This document shows positions 7,345-16,944 of a stretch of 53,733 bases of DNA, piece after piece (the stretch's first letter is position 1; each line of letters starts with the position of its first letter). This stretch comes from Gilvimarinus gilvus (GTDB lineage: Bacteria; Pseudomonadota; Gammaproteobacteria; Pseudomonadales; Cellvibrionaceae). The stretch spans positions 1-53,733 of the forward strand of contig NZ_JAULRU010000172.1 in NCBI RefSeq assembly GCF_030518155.1, given 5' to 3'. Made by a program: the position numbers and the translations under genes. The notes beneath the pieces were generated by a model, which saw only the letters and a program-made list of their open reading frames with translations, was not told where the DNA came from and made no database searches.

Positions 7345-7668
7345 ATGACGTTCGTAGTTGGGGAAAACTGCATTAAATGTAAACACACCGACTGTGTAGA
7401 AGTATGTCCGGTCGACTGCTTTTATGAAGGCCCCAATTTTTTGGTAATTCATCCAGACGAGTGTATTGACTGTGCCCTGTGTGAGCCTGAGTGCCCGGTT
7501 GACGCAATCTTCTCGGAAGATGAACTGCCAGAAGATCAGGAAGTGTTCATTGAGCTGAACTCAGAGCTGGCAGAGGTTTGGCCAAACATTACCGAGAAAA
7601 AAGACGCACCTGCCGATGCCGAAGAGTGGGATGGTGTCGAGGGTAAGCTGCAGCACTTGGAGCGTTAA
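7345..7668 (+). CDS. fdxA: Seven-iron ferredoxin FdxA
   Basis: A 107-residue ferredoxin nearly identical in pattern to Azotobacter ferredoxin I. Cysteines for the [3Fe-4S] and [4Fe-4S] clusters are seen in [17 protein letters not shown] and [12 protein letters not shown], and the tail ends GKLQHLER as in that family. It is a cytosolic low-potential electron carrier. The start at 7345 was chosen because family members begin MTFVV and GGAG lies nine bases upstream; a longer frame from 7222 adds 41 unrelated residues. A strong terminator follows. Confidence 0.96.
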   Translation: MTFVVGENCIKCKHTDCVEVCPVDCFYEGPNFLVIHPDECIDCALCEPECPVDAIFSEDELPEDQEVFIELNSELAEVWPNITEKKDAPADAEEWDGVEGKLQHLER

Positions 7669-7693
7669 CACCTCACGGCACAGACATAAAAAA

Positions 7694-7717
7694 GCCGCGC
7701 ACTGCGCGGCTTTTTTA
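7694..7717. terminator. Bidirectional rho-independent terminator between fdxA and rpoS
   Basis: gccgcgc-act-gcgcggc forms a perfect 7-bp stem (7694-7710), with a run of T after it on the plus strand and a run of A before it. It can end fdxA transcripts on the plus strand and rpoS transcripts on the minus strand. Confidence 0.92.
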
Positions 7718-7760
7718 TTGCACTTCTACCTGCAAAACTTACACAACAACAAAACACAGC

Positions 7761-8774
7761 TTAGGCGTTAAACAAGCACTCGCTGTTCAAGCCCTGCTTT
7801 TCCAAAATATCACGCAGACGGCGTAAAGCTTCTACCTGAATTTGACGCACTCGCTCGCGGGTTAAGCCAATGGCCCTGCCCACTTCTTCCAAGGTACTCA
7901 CTTCGTGACCGCGCAGGCCAAAGCGACGCGCCAAAACTTCACGCTGCTTTTCACTGAGGTCATCAAGCCAATGATCAAGGCTGTTGTTAATATCATCGTC
8001 TTGCATCAAGGCGGCGGGGTCAGACTCTTGAGTGTCCGCAATGGTATCTACAATGGCGCGATCAGATGAATTGCCTATGGGAGTATCTACCGAGGTAACG
8101 CGCTCGTTAAGCCCCAGCATTCGCTCAACATCACCCACGGGCTTATCAAGCATAGTGGCGATTTCGTCGGCCGTCGGCTCATGGTCAAGCTTTTGCGTTA
8201 GCTCACGGGCCGCACGAAGATACACATTGAGTTCTTTAACTACGTGGATCGGCAAACGAATGGTGCGGGTTTGGTTCATGATCGCCCGCTCAATGGTCTG
8301 GCGAATCCACCAAGTGGCGTAGGTTGAAAAACGGAAGCCACGTTCGGGGTCGAACTTTTCGACAGCGCGAATTAAACCGAGGTTGCCCTCTTCAATTAAA
8401 TCGAGCAGTGCGAGCCCACGATTAACGTAGCGGCGGGAAATTTTTACCACAAGGCGCAAGTTGCTTTCGATCATGCGCTTGCGTGACGCTTCACAGCCCT
8501 TGAGTGAACGGCGAGAAAAGTACACTTCTTCTTCGGCTGTTAGCAGTGGCGAAAAGCCAATTTCATTGAGGTAAAGCTGGGTGGCGTCGAGAGCTGAGCT
8601 GTCTGCCGCCATGCGGGTGGAGCTGGTCTTTCGTGGTCGTCGAGCTTTGCTGGTCGATACCGGTGGCTCTGCAATTTGTATATCTGCAGCTTCCACGCTT
8701 GCATCAATGGATTGGGCAACTATCTGATCTTGTTGATCGACAGCAACGGTTGTTTCCCTGTTTCTTACTGGCAT
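7761..8774 (-). CDS. rpoS: RNA polymerase stationary-phase sigma factor RpoS
   Basis: A 337-residue group 2 sigma-70. Region 1.2 ([21 protein letters not shown]), region 2 ([56 protein letters not shown]), region 3 and region 4 ([32 protein letters not shown]) are all present. It directs the general stress and stationary-phase programme. The start at 8774 (MPVRNRET) follows AAGGGGG at seven bases; the longer frame to 8849 has no ribosome site. It lies downstream of nlpD on the same strand with a 135-base gap, as in most gammaproteobacteria where an rpoS promoter lies inside nlpD. Confidence 0.97.
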   Translation of the reverse strand: MPVRNRETTVAVDQQDQIVAQSIDASVEAADIQIAEPPVSTSKARRPRKTSSTRMAADSSALDATQLYLNEIGFSPLLTAEEEVYFSRRSLKGCEASRKRMIESNLRLVVKISRRYVNRGLALLDLIEEGNLGLIRAVEKFDPERGFRFSTYATWWIRQTIERAIMNQTRTIRLPIHVVKELNVYLRAARELTQKLDHEPTADEIATMLDKPVGDVERMLGLNERVTSVDTPIGNSSDRAIVDTIADTQESDPAALMQDDDINNSLDHWLDDLSEKQREVLARRFGLRGHEVSTLEEVGRAIGLTRERVRQIQVEALRRLRDILEKQGLNSECLFNA

Positions 8775-8909
8775 GTCAGGCCCCCTTTTTGGATCCTCTG
8801 CGGCAAAAAAACCTTTGCCTTGCCATATGGCCGTAAACTGAAGCGGCACTCTATTACTACGTCCTGTAGAAGCATTTGGTCGATTTTAGCGGGTAAGCCT
8901 TCTTCCTAC

Positions 8910-9749
8910 TCAGCGTCCGGGCAGATACTTGAGAGGATTTACCGGTTTACCGTCACGTCGAATCTCGAAATGCAATTTCTCTTTATCGGTACCGCTAGAA
9001 CCTAGTTCGGCAATTTGCTGACCAGCTTTAACACTTTGACCTTCTTTGACGTTTAGCGCCCTGTTATGAGCATAAGCGCTTAAGTAAGTATCATTATGTT
9101 TTACGATCACCAACTTACCGTACCCTCGCAACCCAGAGCCGGCATAAACAACGTGCCCGCCAGCGGCTGCAACTACAGGCTCTCCCAATTTTCCCCCAAT
9201 ATCAATACCTTTATTTAACCCCCCCGATGAGCTGTAGCCGGCAATCACATTTCCTCGGCTGGGCCACTGCCAGGAAATCGGCCCGCGAATAGTCGACGGG
9301 GGCGCACTGGTTTGTGCTGAAGTTGTTCTATTTTCAGAACGCCCAGCGGAGGACTGAGCACGATTCGCATTACGGGTTGCCGCAGTGCTGGTGGTTTTGG
9401 TCTCTGGAGGGGGCTTTGGCGCAGCACTTCGCTTGGCAATACTGGGCGGTGGCTTGCGCTTGGAGGCATCACTTATATCCAGCCTCAACTGCTGCGAAGC
9501 GTATATGGTATAAGGCGCGCCAATCCCGTTGTGCCTCGCCAGTTGGCGATAATCCAGCCCATAGCGCCACGCAATACTGAACAGAGTTTCATTGGGCGCC
9601 ACAGTGTGAATAAGAATTTTTCGTGTAGGAGGCTGATCTCTATCAGCCACTTGCGCAGGAGGAGCCGAGGAGCACGCCGCCAGAATCAGCATGTTCAATA
9701 TAGTGAACAGCTTAATCAGGTGCCATTTCTGAACAACGGCCAGTAGCAT
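8910..9749 (-). CDS. nlpD: NlpD-type LysM/LytM lipoprotein, amidase activator
   Basis: A 279-residue lipoprotein: lipobox ILAAC (Cys26), a LysM peptidoglycan-binding domain (about 47-90, HTVAPNETLFSIAWRYGL), a proline/serine/threonine-rich linker (about 95-155) and a C-terminal LytM/M23 domain (about 170-279). The metal ligands of active M23 enzymes are missing: the first histidine is Asn in NKGIDIGG, and the HxH motif is KLHFE. That is the NlpD/EnvC pattern, in which the domain activates an amidase at the division site rather than cutting peptidoglycan itself. Position upstream of rpoS supports the call. Confidence 0.93.
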   Translation of the reverse strand: MLLAVVQKWHLIKLFTILNMLILAACSSAPPAQVADRDQPPTRKILIHTVAPNETLFSIAWRYGLDYRQLARHNGIGAPYTIYASQQLRLDISDASKRKPPPSIAKRSAAPKPPPETKTTSTAATRNANRAQSSAGRSENRTTSAQTSAPPSTIRGPISWQWPSRGNVIAGYSSSGGLNKGIDIGGKLGEPVVAAAGGHVVYAGSGLRGYGKLVIVKHNDTYLSAYAHNRALNVKEGQSVKAGQQIAELGSSGTDKEKLHFEIRRDGKPVNPLKYLPGR

Positions 9750-9882
9750 AAATCGCGGCTCCCTCTGAATGGTAATCTTTCTCAGTAGCTTATTTGAATT
9801 GGCAATTAGTAACGTCGGTTTATTAGAAAATTATCTTAATAGCACCCCAAAAAACACGACTCACATCAAATAGTCTTCTAAA

Positions 9883-10830
9883 CTATAACGGTCGATTCCG
9901 TCCAATTTTAGCCACCCACTCCACAAATAACATTAGCAGAGCACCGACTAACGCCAATAACATTACAGATAAAAGCTGCGGGTTTTGACCGTTCAAACTT
10001 TCGTATACCCAGGGCCAAACATTTTCCTGTACCGCCACCACTTCTTCACCATGACGATTTAATTGCGTTTGCAAAACGTGCTTCCACGGCCACACAACCA
10101 CCGCGGCCCCAAATAGAAAACCGGTAAGTACCGCAATTGTGCTTTGATGAAATCGCTGCAAAAGCCAATGTAATAAATGCGAGAAGGCGAGCAAGCCAAA
10201 CACGCACCCAGCAAAAAAAACACCCAACAGAACAAAGTTACCTTCGGTTACGGCATTAATCATTACCGAGTACATGCCCATAACCAGCAATAAAAAACTA
10301 CCAGACACACCGGGTAAAATCATTGCGCAAATGGCAATGGCGCCAGACAAAAACACAGTGACAACGTTGACAGGCACATCCACCGGTTTAATGGATGCAA
10401 ACACAACAGCCGCCGCTGCGCCCAAAACAATTAGCAATAAAGGTCGCCAGTGAATTAAATCGATGGTTTTAGCCAGATAAACAGCTGAGGTGATAATAAG
10501 CCCGAAGAAAAAACCCCACACCTGCAGCGGGTACTGCTCGAGCGCTGCCGATATAAGATGCGAGAACAACGCGATGCTGGTAATGACACCACCAAACAAA
10601 GACAACAAAAAGGTACCATCAATATGACGCCAAAACGCTGCAACGCCTTGTGTTTTCAACAGCAATAAAGCCATAGGGGTGCAAGACTTGAGCGCTTTTA
10701 GCAGGCGTTCGTAAATGCCGGTAATGAAGGCGATAGTGCCACCAGAAACACCCGGTACAATATCCGCGGCACCCATTGCCATACCTTTCAACACAGTTGA
10801 AAGATGCGGTCGCAAAGATTTAAAACTCAT
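9883..10830 (-). CDS. DUF368 membrane protein (PopT-type undecaprenyl-phosphate translocase family)
   Basis: A 315-residue polytopic inner-membrane protein with about nine hydrophobic segments and the two inverted DUF368 signatures, GAADIVPGVSGGT (about 20-32) and MILPGVSGSFLLL. DUF368 proteins such as PopT have been proposed to return undecaprenyl phosphate across the membrane for cell-wall lipid recycling; that role here is inferred from the family. Its ATG overlaps the pcm stop by one base (TAATG), so the two are probably translated together. Confidence 0.9.
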   Translation of the reverse strand: MSFKSLRPHLSTVLKGMAMGAADIVPGVSGGTIAFITGIYERLLKALKSCTPMALLLLKTQGVAAFWRHIDGTFLLSLFGGVITSIALFSHLISAALEQYPLQVWGFFFGLIITSAVYLAKTIDLIHWRPLLLIVLGAAAAVVFASIKPVDVPVNVVTVFLSGAIAICAMILPGVSGSFLLLVMGMYSVMINAVTEGNFVLLGVFFAGCVFGLLAFSHLLHWLLQRFHQSTIAVLTGFLFGAAVVVWPWKHVLQTQLNRHGEEVVAVQENVWPWVYESLNGQNPQLLSVMLLALVGALLMLFVEWVAKIGRNRPL

Positions 10831-11474
10831 TAGCGAGTGGTACCAGACAGCAGAGGAACAAAACGAACGGGCTCGAGCTCTTGCGTGATAAATGTATCGG
10901 AGTCACCGTCGCGAACCACTAAGTACAAACTTTGCTGCTCGCCGCCGGCGGGGATGACCATGACACCACCGGGTGCCAATTGCTGTTTGAGGTCTTCGGG
11001 AATAACCCGTGGTGCCGCCGCACTTAAAATAGCATCGAACGGGCCTTTTTGTGGCCAGCCCAAGCCGCCATCGGCATGGGAAAAAACAACGTTGTGCAAA
11101 CCCAACTCGCGCAGGCGCGTGCGGGCTTTATCTTGTAGGGGCTTAATGCGTTCGACCGAGTAAACCTGCTCCACCAACTGAGCCAATACCGCGGTTTGGT
11201 AACCGGAACCGGTACCGACCTCTAACACCCGCTCGGGTTTCTTGCCGCAGGCGCCAAGCAGAATTTCCGTCATGCGGGCGACAATATAAGGCTGGGAAAG
11301 GGTTTGGCCATAGCCAATAGGCAGGGCAGAGTCTTCATAGGCGCGGTGGGACAGCGCCTCATCGAGAAACCAGTGACGGGGGGTGTTGCGAATAACATCC
11401 AGCACACGCAGATCGGCGACTCCTTGATCTACCAGCCGTTGTATCAGTCGTTCCCGAGTGCGCTGGGAAGTCAT
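10830..11474 (-). CDS. pcm: Protein-L-isoaspartate O-methyltransferase
   Basis: A 214-residue SAM-dependent methyltransferase that repairs isoaspartyl residues in aged proteins. Motif I is [18 protein letters not shown], preceded by [18 protein letters not shown] and followed by YSVERI; the C-terminus RFVPLLSG is typical. The start at 11474 ([10 protein letters not shown]) was chosen because AGAGGG lies seven bases upstream and Pseudomonas Pcm begins the same way; frames up to 11591 lack support. In many relatives surE sits between truD and pcm, but here the 138-base gap leaves no room for it. Confidence 0.95.
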   Translation of the reverse strand: MTSQRTRERLIQRLVDQGVADLRVLDVIRNTPRHWFLDEALSHRAYEDSALPIGYGQTLSQPYIVARMTEILLGACGKKPERVLEVGTGSGYQTAVLAQLVEQVYSVERIKPLQDKARTRLRELGLHNVVFSHADGGLGWPQKGPFDAILSAAAPRVIPEDLKQQLAPGGVMVIPAGGEQQSLYLVVRDGDSDTFITQELEPVRFVPLLSGTTR

Positions 11475-11612
11475 GCCAACGCCCTCTAAGTTCAGATTGT
11501 TCAACCCCATATCCTCTGTATTATTCTCGCTAACTGCTTCATTTTTACAGTATTTTGGCCGCCCACTATAGCATAAATGCCCCGTCTGCAACCCGCCAAA
11601 CCACCGGCCGGC

Positions 11613-12566
11613 TCAGCGCACGGTAATCAGCTCACGCGTGACTGCCGTCGCATAGGCGCCTACCGCCAGTTCAAATTGCAGGCGTAAATCGCCCTCTTGC
11701 CAGGCCCAGTCAAGTTTAGCCACTTGGCTGACTAAGGTCCGGCGGTCTTGATCCAGGCCGGTAAATTCAAGCGGCTCGCACCAATGCTGCCACAGGCCTA
11801 ATACCTCTTCTTCCAACTGCTTTGTCACACCACTACTGGCTAGGCGGCCTCGCCCCCACAAGGGGCCGGTTGGCAGGCCGGTGGCTGCTATATCGCCGTC
11901 CAAAACCTGGCACCAGTTGTCCGCCTCTACACGGGCCGCTAACACTTGGTTAAACAACCAGGAGCGGGCGGCCGACAACACTATGGACTTTTTACTGCGA
12001 TTTTTGATCTTGCTGCCGGTCACCAGCATACGCTCAGCGGAATGCAGATTACCGGCATCGATACCGAAGCGTTGCTCACCAAAGTAGTTGGGTACGCCGT
12101 GAGTGGATACCTGCTCTAATTTTTGCTCAAGGGCCGCTCTATCGCCTGCCACATCGCGCAGCCAAATAACAAATTGATTGGCCCGGTGCTGCCCGCGCCG
12201 CAGCTTTTGCCGGTGGCGCGAGGTCTCAAGCAGATCGACCGTCTCGGATTGAAGCGCTGACCAGTCGGGCTCCTCCCCTTTGGGGAAGTACACGCTAAAC
12301 CACTGGCGTGTCACGGCGTGCCGGTCTTTTAAGCCACAGTAGCCCACATCCCGAGCCTCAACACCGGCCAGTTTCGCTATTTGCCGCGCGAGCCATTCGG
12401 TATTGTCGCCATCTTTTTGCAGGTGCAGATAAATGTGCTCCCCTTCGCCGCTCAACTCAAAGCCTAGGTCTTCAAAGACAATAAAATCACTGTTTACTCG
12501 GCGAAAATCCGCTTCGGCGACCGGGCCGCCAAACGCGTAGGGAAAATCCAGAGAGAAGTTGGTCAT
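11613..12566 (-). CDS. truD: tRNA pseudouridine(13) synthase TruD
   Basis: A 317-residue pseudouridine synthase acting on U13 of tRNA-Glu. The family catalytic motif GYCGLKDRHAVTRQWFS carries the catalytic Asp, followed further on by the GVPNYFGEQRFG signature. It is somewhat shorter than E. coli TruD (349), because the inserted TRUD subdomain is short. It starts three bases after the ispF stop, so it is part of the ftsB-ispD-ispF-truD operon. Confidence 0.95.
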   Translation of the reverse strand: MTNFSLDFPYAFGGPVAEADFRRVNSDFIVFEDLGFELSGEGEHIYLHLQKDGDNTEWLARQIAKLAGVEARDVGYCGLKDRHAVTRQWFSVYFPKGEEPDWSALQSETVDLLETSRHRQKLRRGQHRANQFVIWLRDVAGDRAALEQKLEQVSTHGVPNYFGEQRFGIDAGNLHSAERMLVTGSKIKNRSKKSIVLSAARSWLFNQVLAARVEADNWCQVLDGDIAATGLPTGPLWGRGRLASSGVTKQLEEEVLGLWQHWCEPLEFTGLDQDRRTLVSQVAKLDWAWQEGDLRLQFELAVGAYATAVTRELITVR

Positions 12567-12569
12567 AAA

Positions 12570-13049
12570 TTACAACTGTATGGGGGCTAATAAAACCACA
12601 GCTTGCGCGGCAATACCTTCACCGCGGCCGGTAAAGCCAAGCTTTTCGGTGGTGGTGGCCTTAACGTTAATTTGTGAGGTGGAGCAGGCAAGATCCTGGG
12701 CGATAGCCTCGCTCATGGCGGCAATATAAGGTGCCATTCGCGGCGCCTGGGCGATAACGGTCATATCGGCGTTGCCCACCTGCCAACCGCTGGCCCGCAC
12801 TTTGCTCACCACTAAGCGCAACAATTCCCGGCTATTGGCACCGCGGTACTGTGGGTCGGTGTCGGGGAAGTGCTGGCCAATGTCGCCCAAACCGCAGGCG
12901 CCCAGCAAGGCATCGCACAATGCGTGCAACAAGACATCGCCGTCGGAGTGGGCGAGTAAGGTTTGATCGTGCGGGATTACCACACCACCGATCACTATTT
13001 TATCGCCGGGCCCGAATTTATGAACATCAAAACCCTGTCCTATGCGCAT
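12570..13049 (-). CDS. ispF: 2-C-methyl-D-erythritol 2,4-cyclodiphosphate synthase
   Basis: A 159-residue trimeric MEP-pathway enzyme. Metal ligands are in GFDVHKF (Asp and His) and [20 protein letters not shown], and the C-terminus has [21 protein letters not shown]. It forms the cyclic diphosphate intermediate of isoprenoid synthesis. It lies three bases after ispD, whose product feeds the same pathway. Confidence 0.97.
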   Translation of the reverse strand: MRIGQGFDVHKFGPGDKIVIGGVVIPHDQTLLAHSDGDVLLHALCDALLGACGLGDIGQHFPDTDPQYRGANSRELLRLVVSKVRASGWQVGNADMTVIAQAPRMAPYIAAMSEAIAQDLACSTSQINVKATTTEKLGFTGRGEGIAAQAVVLLAPIQL

Positions 13050-13052
13050 GGT

Positions 13053-13751
13053 TTAACCCTCCAGTTGCTGCGTTAAAATCAGCTCAGCCAATACTAAGTC
13101 TTGCGGGTGAGTCACTTTAATGTTGTCGCGCCCTGCCGGTACTACCGCCGGCCGCCACCCAGCCAGCTCCATGGCGCTGGCTTCATCGGTAACCTGTAAT
13201 TGTTTATCGAGCGCACTTTGCAATGCGTCGTGCAGTGCCCGCAAGGGGAACATTTGCGGTGTTTGCGCCGCCCACAGTTGTGAGCGGTCGAGCGTTGCAG
13301 TAATCGCCTGATCCGACACTTGCTTTACCGTGTCGCTGAGCGGTGTCGCTAATATTGCGCCGGCAGCGCCCGCGCGTTGAATCAGTGTTTCAATATCGTG
13401 AACACGCACGCAGGGCCTGGCGGCGTCGTGCACCAACACCCAATCATCTTCAGCCGCCTCAGCCAATAGGTACTGCAGTGCGTTTAGCACGGAGTCGGCT
13501 CGCTCGTCACCGCCCGCTACCGAGACAATTTTAGGGTGATGGCGACATGCAAGCGCCGGCCAATAGGCGTCGCCGGGGCTGAGTGCCACCACTACCTTTT
13601 CGATTGCGCACACCGATAAAAGCTTGTCGAGCGTGTGCTCGAGGATGGACTTACCACACATTGATTGGTACTGCTTGGGGTGCGAGCCGCCCATGCGCCG
13701 GCCTATGCCCGCGGCCGGAACCACAGCCCAGTACTTTGGTGCTCTACTCAT
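13053..13751 (-). CDS. ispD: 2-C-methyl-D-erythritol 4-phosphate cytidylyltransferase
   Basis: A 232-residue nucleotidyltransferase. The CTP-binding glycine-rich AAGIGRRMGGSHPKQY, the VHDAARPCV motif and a C-terminal NIKVTHPQDL are all present. It makes CDP-methylerythritol in the MEP pathway. It lies seven bases downstream of ftsB and is followed at once by ispF. Confidence 0.97.
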   Translation of the reverse strand: MSRAPKYWAVVPAAGIGRRMGGSHPKQYQSMCGKSILEHTLDKLLSVCAIEKVVVALSPGDAYWPALACRHHPKIVSVAGGDERADSVLNALQYLLAEAAEDDWVLVHDAARPCVRVHDIETLIQRAGAAGAILATPLSDTVKQVSDQAITATLDRSQLWAAQTPQMFPLRALHDALQSALDKQLQVTDEASAMELAGWRPAVVPAGRDNIKVTHPQDLVLAELILTQQLEG

Positions 13752-13758
13752 GATGGTG

Positions 13759-14034
13759 TTATTGCTCTTCCTGGGTCATAAAGAAGGTCTCCCCTTCTTT
13801 AATCATACCCATGTCCTGACGGGCCCGCTCTTCTATAACCTTGTGACCATTTTTTAGGTCGGCCACCTCAACGGCGAGAGCGCGGTTGCGCTCGCGCAGA
13901 CGATCGTTCTCGGCTTGCTGGCGGGTAATATCCTGTTGCAGGCGAGCGCGATGGGCGTAACTTCCCTCGCCCACCCAAAGTCGGTATTGCAGGCCCAAAA
14001 ATACGGCCAGAAGTATTGCCAGCAACCATTTCAT
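13759..14034 (-). CDS. ftsB: Cell division protein FtsB
   Basis: A 91-residue bitopic membrane protein: one N-terminal span (about 3-20, LLAILLAVFLGLQYRLW), then a periplasmic coiled coil (about 30-65) and the GHKVIEERARQDMGMIKEGETF tail typical of FtsB. It joins FtsQ and FtsL in the divisome. In most gammaproteobacteria eno lies directly upstream; here eno is 9.4 kb away, beyond an accessory block. Confidence 0.94.
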   Translation of the reverse strand: MKWLLAILLAVFLGLQYRLWVGEGSYAHRARLQQDITRQQAENDRLRERNRALAVEVADLKNGHKVIEERARQDMGMIKEGETFFMTQEEQ

Positions 14035-14115
14035 AGGCGGCAGTTTAGCGCAGCTGCTAAAACGAGGCTACAAGCAGGCCGCTGGGATTGCTAAAATAGA
14101 GGCCAAACCAAATGA

Positions 14116-14523
14116 ATGAGCACTATGGCCAAGAAGAAACCCGAAGTACGCATTAACAACTGGGGCATTTACACACCCTGGGATCACGACTCAAAAGCCC
14201 TACCCGAGCTGATCAAATCCACCCACGATATTCCCTGTGAAGTCGGTATTGAGTTCGGCTATATTTCCAACATCAAAAAGGCAAAAAACAAAAAGCTGCA
14301 ATACTGCATCTACCACCCGCAAATACCGGATGAGTCTGGGGAGCCCATGGCGCCTTTTGCCGGGGAGGAGTTTATTCGTCAAAATGACTGGAACTTCTTT
14401 ATTGGCGATACCATTTGGGAGCCGGTTGAAAACAAGGTGGGCCCCTGGCGGATTACCCTGGCCATAGACGGCGAAGTGATTGCAGACAAAACCTTTCAAC
14501 TTACCCTACCCACATCACCGTAG
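14116..14523 (+). CDS. DUF3859 domain protein
   Basis: A 135-residue soluble protein rich in aromatic residues and prolines, opening with WGIYTPWDHDSKALPE and ending GPWRITLAIDGEVIADKTFQL. The pattern matches DUF3859 as I remember it, a family without a known function that probably folds as a beta-sandwich. It is divergent from ftsB across 81 bases. Two in-frame ATGs (14116 and 14125) are possible starts; neither has an ideal ribosome site. Confidence 0.65.
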   Translation: MSTMAKKKPEVRINNWGIYTPWDHDSKALPELIKSTHDIPCEVGIEFGYISNIKKAKNKKLQYCIYHPQIPDESGEPMAPFAGEEFIRQNDWNFFIGDTIWEPVENKVGPWRITLAIDGEVIADKTFQLTLPTSP

Positions 14524-14529
14524 GCCGCA

Positions 14530-14568
14530 CTCATACCAAGCCCGCTCTCTTGACCGGTTTGGTGTGAG
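14530..14568. terminator. Inverted repeat between convergent DUF3859 and pseudouridine synthase genes
   Basis: ctcatacca (14530-14538) pairs with tggtgtgag (14560-14568), nine pairs with one G-T. It is centred in the spacer of two convergent genes and lacks a T-run, so termination is inferred from position. Confidence 0.45.
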
Positions 14569-14582
14569 CAACAGCTAACGAG

Positions 14583-15302
14583 CTACTGGATGCTACAGCC
14601 TGCTAGGGTTTTCACCTCATCGGCGGTAAGTTCCCGACTTGCCCCAAGTGCCAGGTCGCCCAATGCAATAGTCCCCACATGGGTGCGGTTCAGCGTCAGT
14701 ACCTCGTTGTCGAAAAACCCAAACATGCGCTTTACCTGATGATACTTGCCTTCCACCAGCGACAATCGGGCCGTGTAGGTATCGAGAATTTCTAAGCCGG
14801 CAGGCTGCGTTGTTATATTTTCGTAAGCGAAGTAAATACCCTGCGCAAATACCGACACGTACTCATCGCTGAGCGGTTGTGCCAGCGTTACCAGATAAGT
14901 CTTGGCCAACTTAGTGGCAGGTAAGCTCACTTGACGCGACCAAGCCCCATCGTTGGTTAATAACACTAAACCCGTGGTGTTAAAGTCCAATCGCCCGACA
15001 ATATGCAAACCCGCTTTTTGCGGGTGATCAATTAAATCCAGTACCGTTGTGTGCTTGTTGTCTTTCGTAGCGCTAACAGTACCCTTCGGTTTATTGAGCA
15101 TTAAATAGACGGGCTTATTATGGTTTAGGCAAACCTCGTCGAGCACCACGTGGGTAAATTTGGTAATGCGCTGGCGAATGGAGTCGGCAGCGACCCCATC
15201 CACTAAAATCCGCTTTTGCGCAACCAGCAAACGAACATCTGACAGCGAGTGCTCGGTATACTTGCTGATAAACCGATCCAGTCGGTAAGCGGTGGATTTC
15301 AT
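14583..15302 (-). CDS. RsuA/RluB-family rRNA pseudouridine synthase
   Basis: A 239-residue protein with an N-terminal S4 RNA-binding domain (about 5-55) and a catalytic domain with LNKPKGTVSATKD, then VGRLDFNTTGLVLLTNDG carrying the catalytic Asp106, and EGKYHQVKRMFG. It makes pseudouridine in rRNA; the 16S U516 type (RsuA) is the closest by length, but the family has several members and the target is not certain. It stands beyond ftsB, outside the usual operon. Confidence 0.85.
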   Translation of the reverse strand: MKSTAYRLDRFISKYTEHSLSDVRLLVAQKRILVDGVAADSIRQRITKFTHVVLDEVCLNHNKPVYLMLNKPKGTVSATKDNKHTTVLDLIDHPQKAGLHIVGRLDFNTTGLVLLTNDGAWSRQVSLPATKLAKTYLVTLAQPLSDEYVSVFAQGIYFAYENITTQPAGLEILDTYTARLSLVEGKYHQVKRMFGFFDNEVLTLNRTHVGTIALGDLALGASRELTADEVKTLAGCSIQ

Positions 15303-15322
15303 GCGCTAGCAATCAATATCCA

Positions 15323-16660
15323 TCACTCAAGTGCATTGTCTTGATCGAGCTGCTCAAACATAGCGGCCATAGTTGGGTTACGCTTGGTGAGTTTCTTTAC
15401 GGTTAAATCGTCGGCCTTGTTGTTGGCTAGGCGCAGATTGTTTTCCGAACCCAATAGCGCATCCTTGGTTTTTTGCAGGTGGGTAATCGTCTTATCAATT
15501 TCATCAATGGCGGTTTTAAACTTCTTAGACGCCAGCTCGTAATTGCGGGCAAAGCCTGTTTTAAAGGCGTCCAGATCGCTCTCGAAATTGGTAATGTCGA
15601 TGTTTTGCGATTTCACCAGCGCCAGCTCCGCCTTGTACTTGAGCGAATTTTGCGCGGCATTGCGCAACAGCGTAATAATGGGAATAAAAAACTGCGGCCG
15701 AATCACGTACATTTTGGGGTAGCGGTGCGACACATCCACAATACCCGAATTGTACAGTTCGCTGTCGGGCTCCAGCAGAGACACCAACACCGCGTACTCA
15801 CAGCCTTTTTCATTGCGGTCTTTATCCAGCTCTTTTAGAAAGTCTTCATTCTTCTTTTTAGTGGCGGTTTCGTCGCTCTCGTTTTTCATCTCAAACATAA
15901 TCGAGACGGTTTCGGTATCACTCGCGGCATTGTCCGTGTCACTGTCGCCGTAGTCACGAAAGATATAATCGCCTTTACTGCCGGTGCGCGCGTCGTTGTC
16001 TTTTTCAAAATAAGCATGGGGAAAGGCCGTGGCGCGAATACGGTTAAACTCCGTCTCGCAGTGCTGCTCCAAGGTCTCGCCGACCATCTTGGTGGATAAG
16101 CGCGCTTTCATATCGCGCAGGCGCTCAATTTCACCCTCGCGATCTTTAATTTGCGCTTCATAGCGCTCCTTCAGAGAATTAGCCTCTAGCTGCTTTTCCC
16201 ATTGAGCCCGCTCAAGCTCGCTCTTTAGCGACTGAAGCTGGGTGTCTTTGGCGGCGGTCGCCTGCTGTAACTCATTGAGTCGCTTCGCCTCGGCAAGTTC
16301 GGCGGCCGCTTTTTTATCTTGCACGGCCTGCTTAAGGTTATTCGCCAGGGTGTCGCGCTCTTTCTCCAGGGCCGTCAGCGCTTCCATCACCGCGAGTTTC
16401 TGCGCATCCTGGCCCGCGGCTAGCTTGGCCTGCAGCTCCTTGATTTCCGCGTCTTTGGCGGCGGCCGCCTTGTCCAACTCCTGCGTCACTTTACTGGTGG
16501 CCAGCTCGACCGCGTTCTGCTTTTCCTGCTCGGCCAACGCTAGTCGCTCGCGCAGCTGCTTTTCAAACTCGTGGTCGCGCACCTGCTTGAGAATATCCGC
16601 ATAACCTGCCTCATCGACTTTGAACGCTTTCTTACAGTGGGGGCAGTTGATTTCGTGCAT
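15323..16660 (-). CDS. DUF2130 coiled-coil protein with predicted nuclease-like domain
   Basis: A 445-residue protein opening with a CxxC pair (CPHCKKAF, Cys6 and Cys9). A long alanine/lysine/glutamate coiled coil follows (about 25-195), then a globular domain (about 200-360) with [28 protein letters not shown] and [10 protein letters not shown], matching DUF2130. The D ... ExK spacing recalls PD-(D/E)XK nucleases, and the architecture resembles RmuC-type proteins that act on DNA ends; that is inference. Its function is not known to me. Confidence 0.75.
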   Translation of the reverse strand: MHEINCPHCKKAFKVDEAGYADILKQVRDHEFEKQLRERLALAEQEKQNAVELATSKVTQELDKAAAAKDAEIKELQAKLAAGQDAQKLAVMEALTALEKERDTLANNLKQAVQDKKAAAELAEAKRLNELQQATAAKDTQLQSLKSELERAQWEKQLEANSLKERYEAQIKDREGEIERLRDMKARLSTKMVGETLEQHCETEFNRIRATAFPHAYFEKDNDARTGSKGDYIFRDYGDSDTDNAASDTETVSIMFEMKNESDETATKKKNEDFLKELDKDRNEKGCEYAVLVSLLEPDSELYNSGIVDVSHRYPKMYVIRPQFFIPIITLLRNAAQNSLKYKAELALVKSQNIDITNFESDLDAFKTGFARNYELASKKFKTAIDEIDKTITHLQKTKDALLGSENNLRLANNKADDLTVKKLTKRNPTMAAMFEQLDQDNALE

Positions 16661-16786
16661 GGTGGTTTATCCTTGGTGAATGTCTTACTTAGGTGCCAGA
16701 ATCAGGGCTAAACAAAAGAGAAATATGTGAGGCTATCATACCGAATATGACGCAAAGAAAGCCATTGGCAAACGGCACAGGCTCCC

Positions 16787-16816
16787 TCTTCATAATGCTG
16801 GCGAGCATTATGAGGA
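16787..16816. repeat. 13-bp stem hairpin upstream of the DUF2130 gene
   Basis: cataatgct-ggcg-agcattatg is a perfect 9-bp stem with a 4-base loop (16791-16812); four more pairs, one of them G-T, extend it on both sides. It lies in the 284-base spacer between the DUF2130 gene and an orphan gene. No T-run follows on either strand. A 65-residue frame across it looks spurious. Confidence 0.5.
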
Positions 16817-16944
16817 AACAAGGCATATATTTTTACCTGTGGTAAGCGGAAAAATGTGCATAGTAAGCTAGTTCCACATAGTTTTGTCGTTCTATTTGCA
16901 TACAATAAGTGCTTTTCAAACCCCTACCACCATAATGGAATCAC

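Noticed and set aside
16708-16905. 65-residue minus-strand ORF across the hairpin at 16787
   Set aside because: It has no ribosome site and its length comes from a stretch containing the hairpin.
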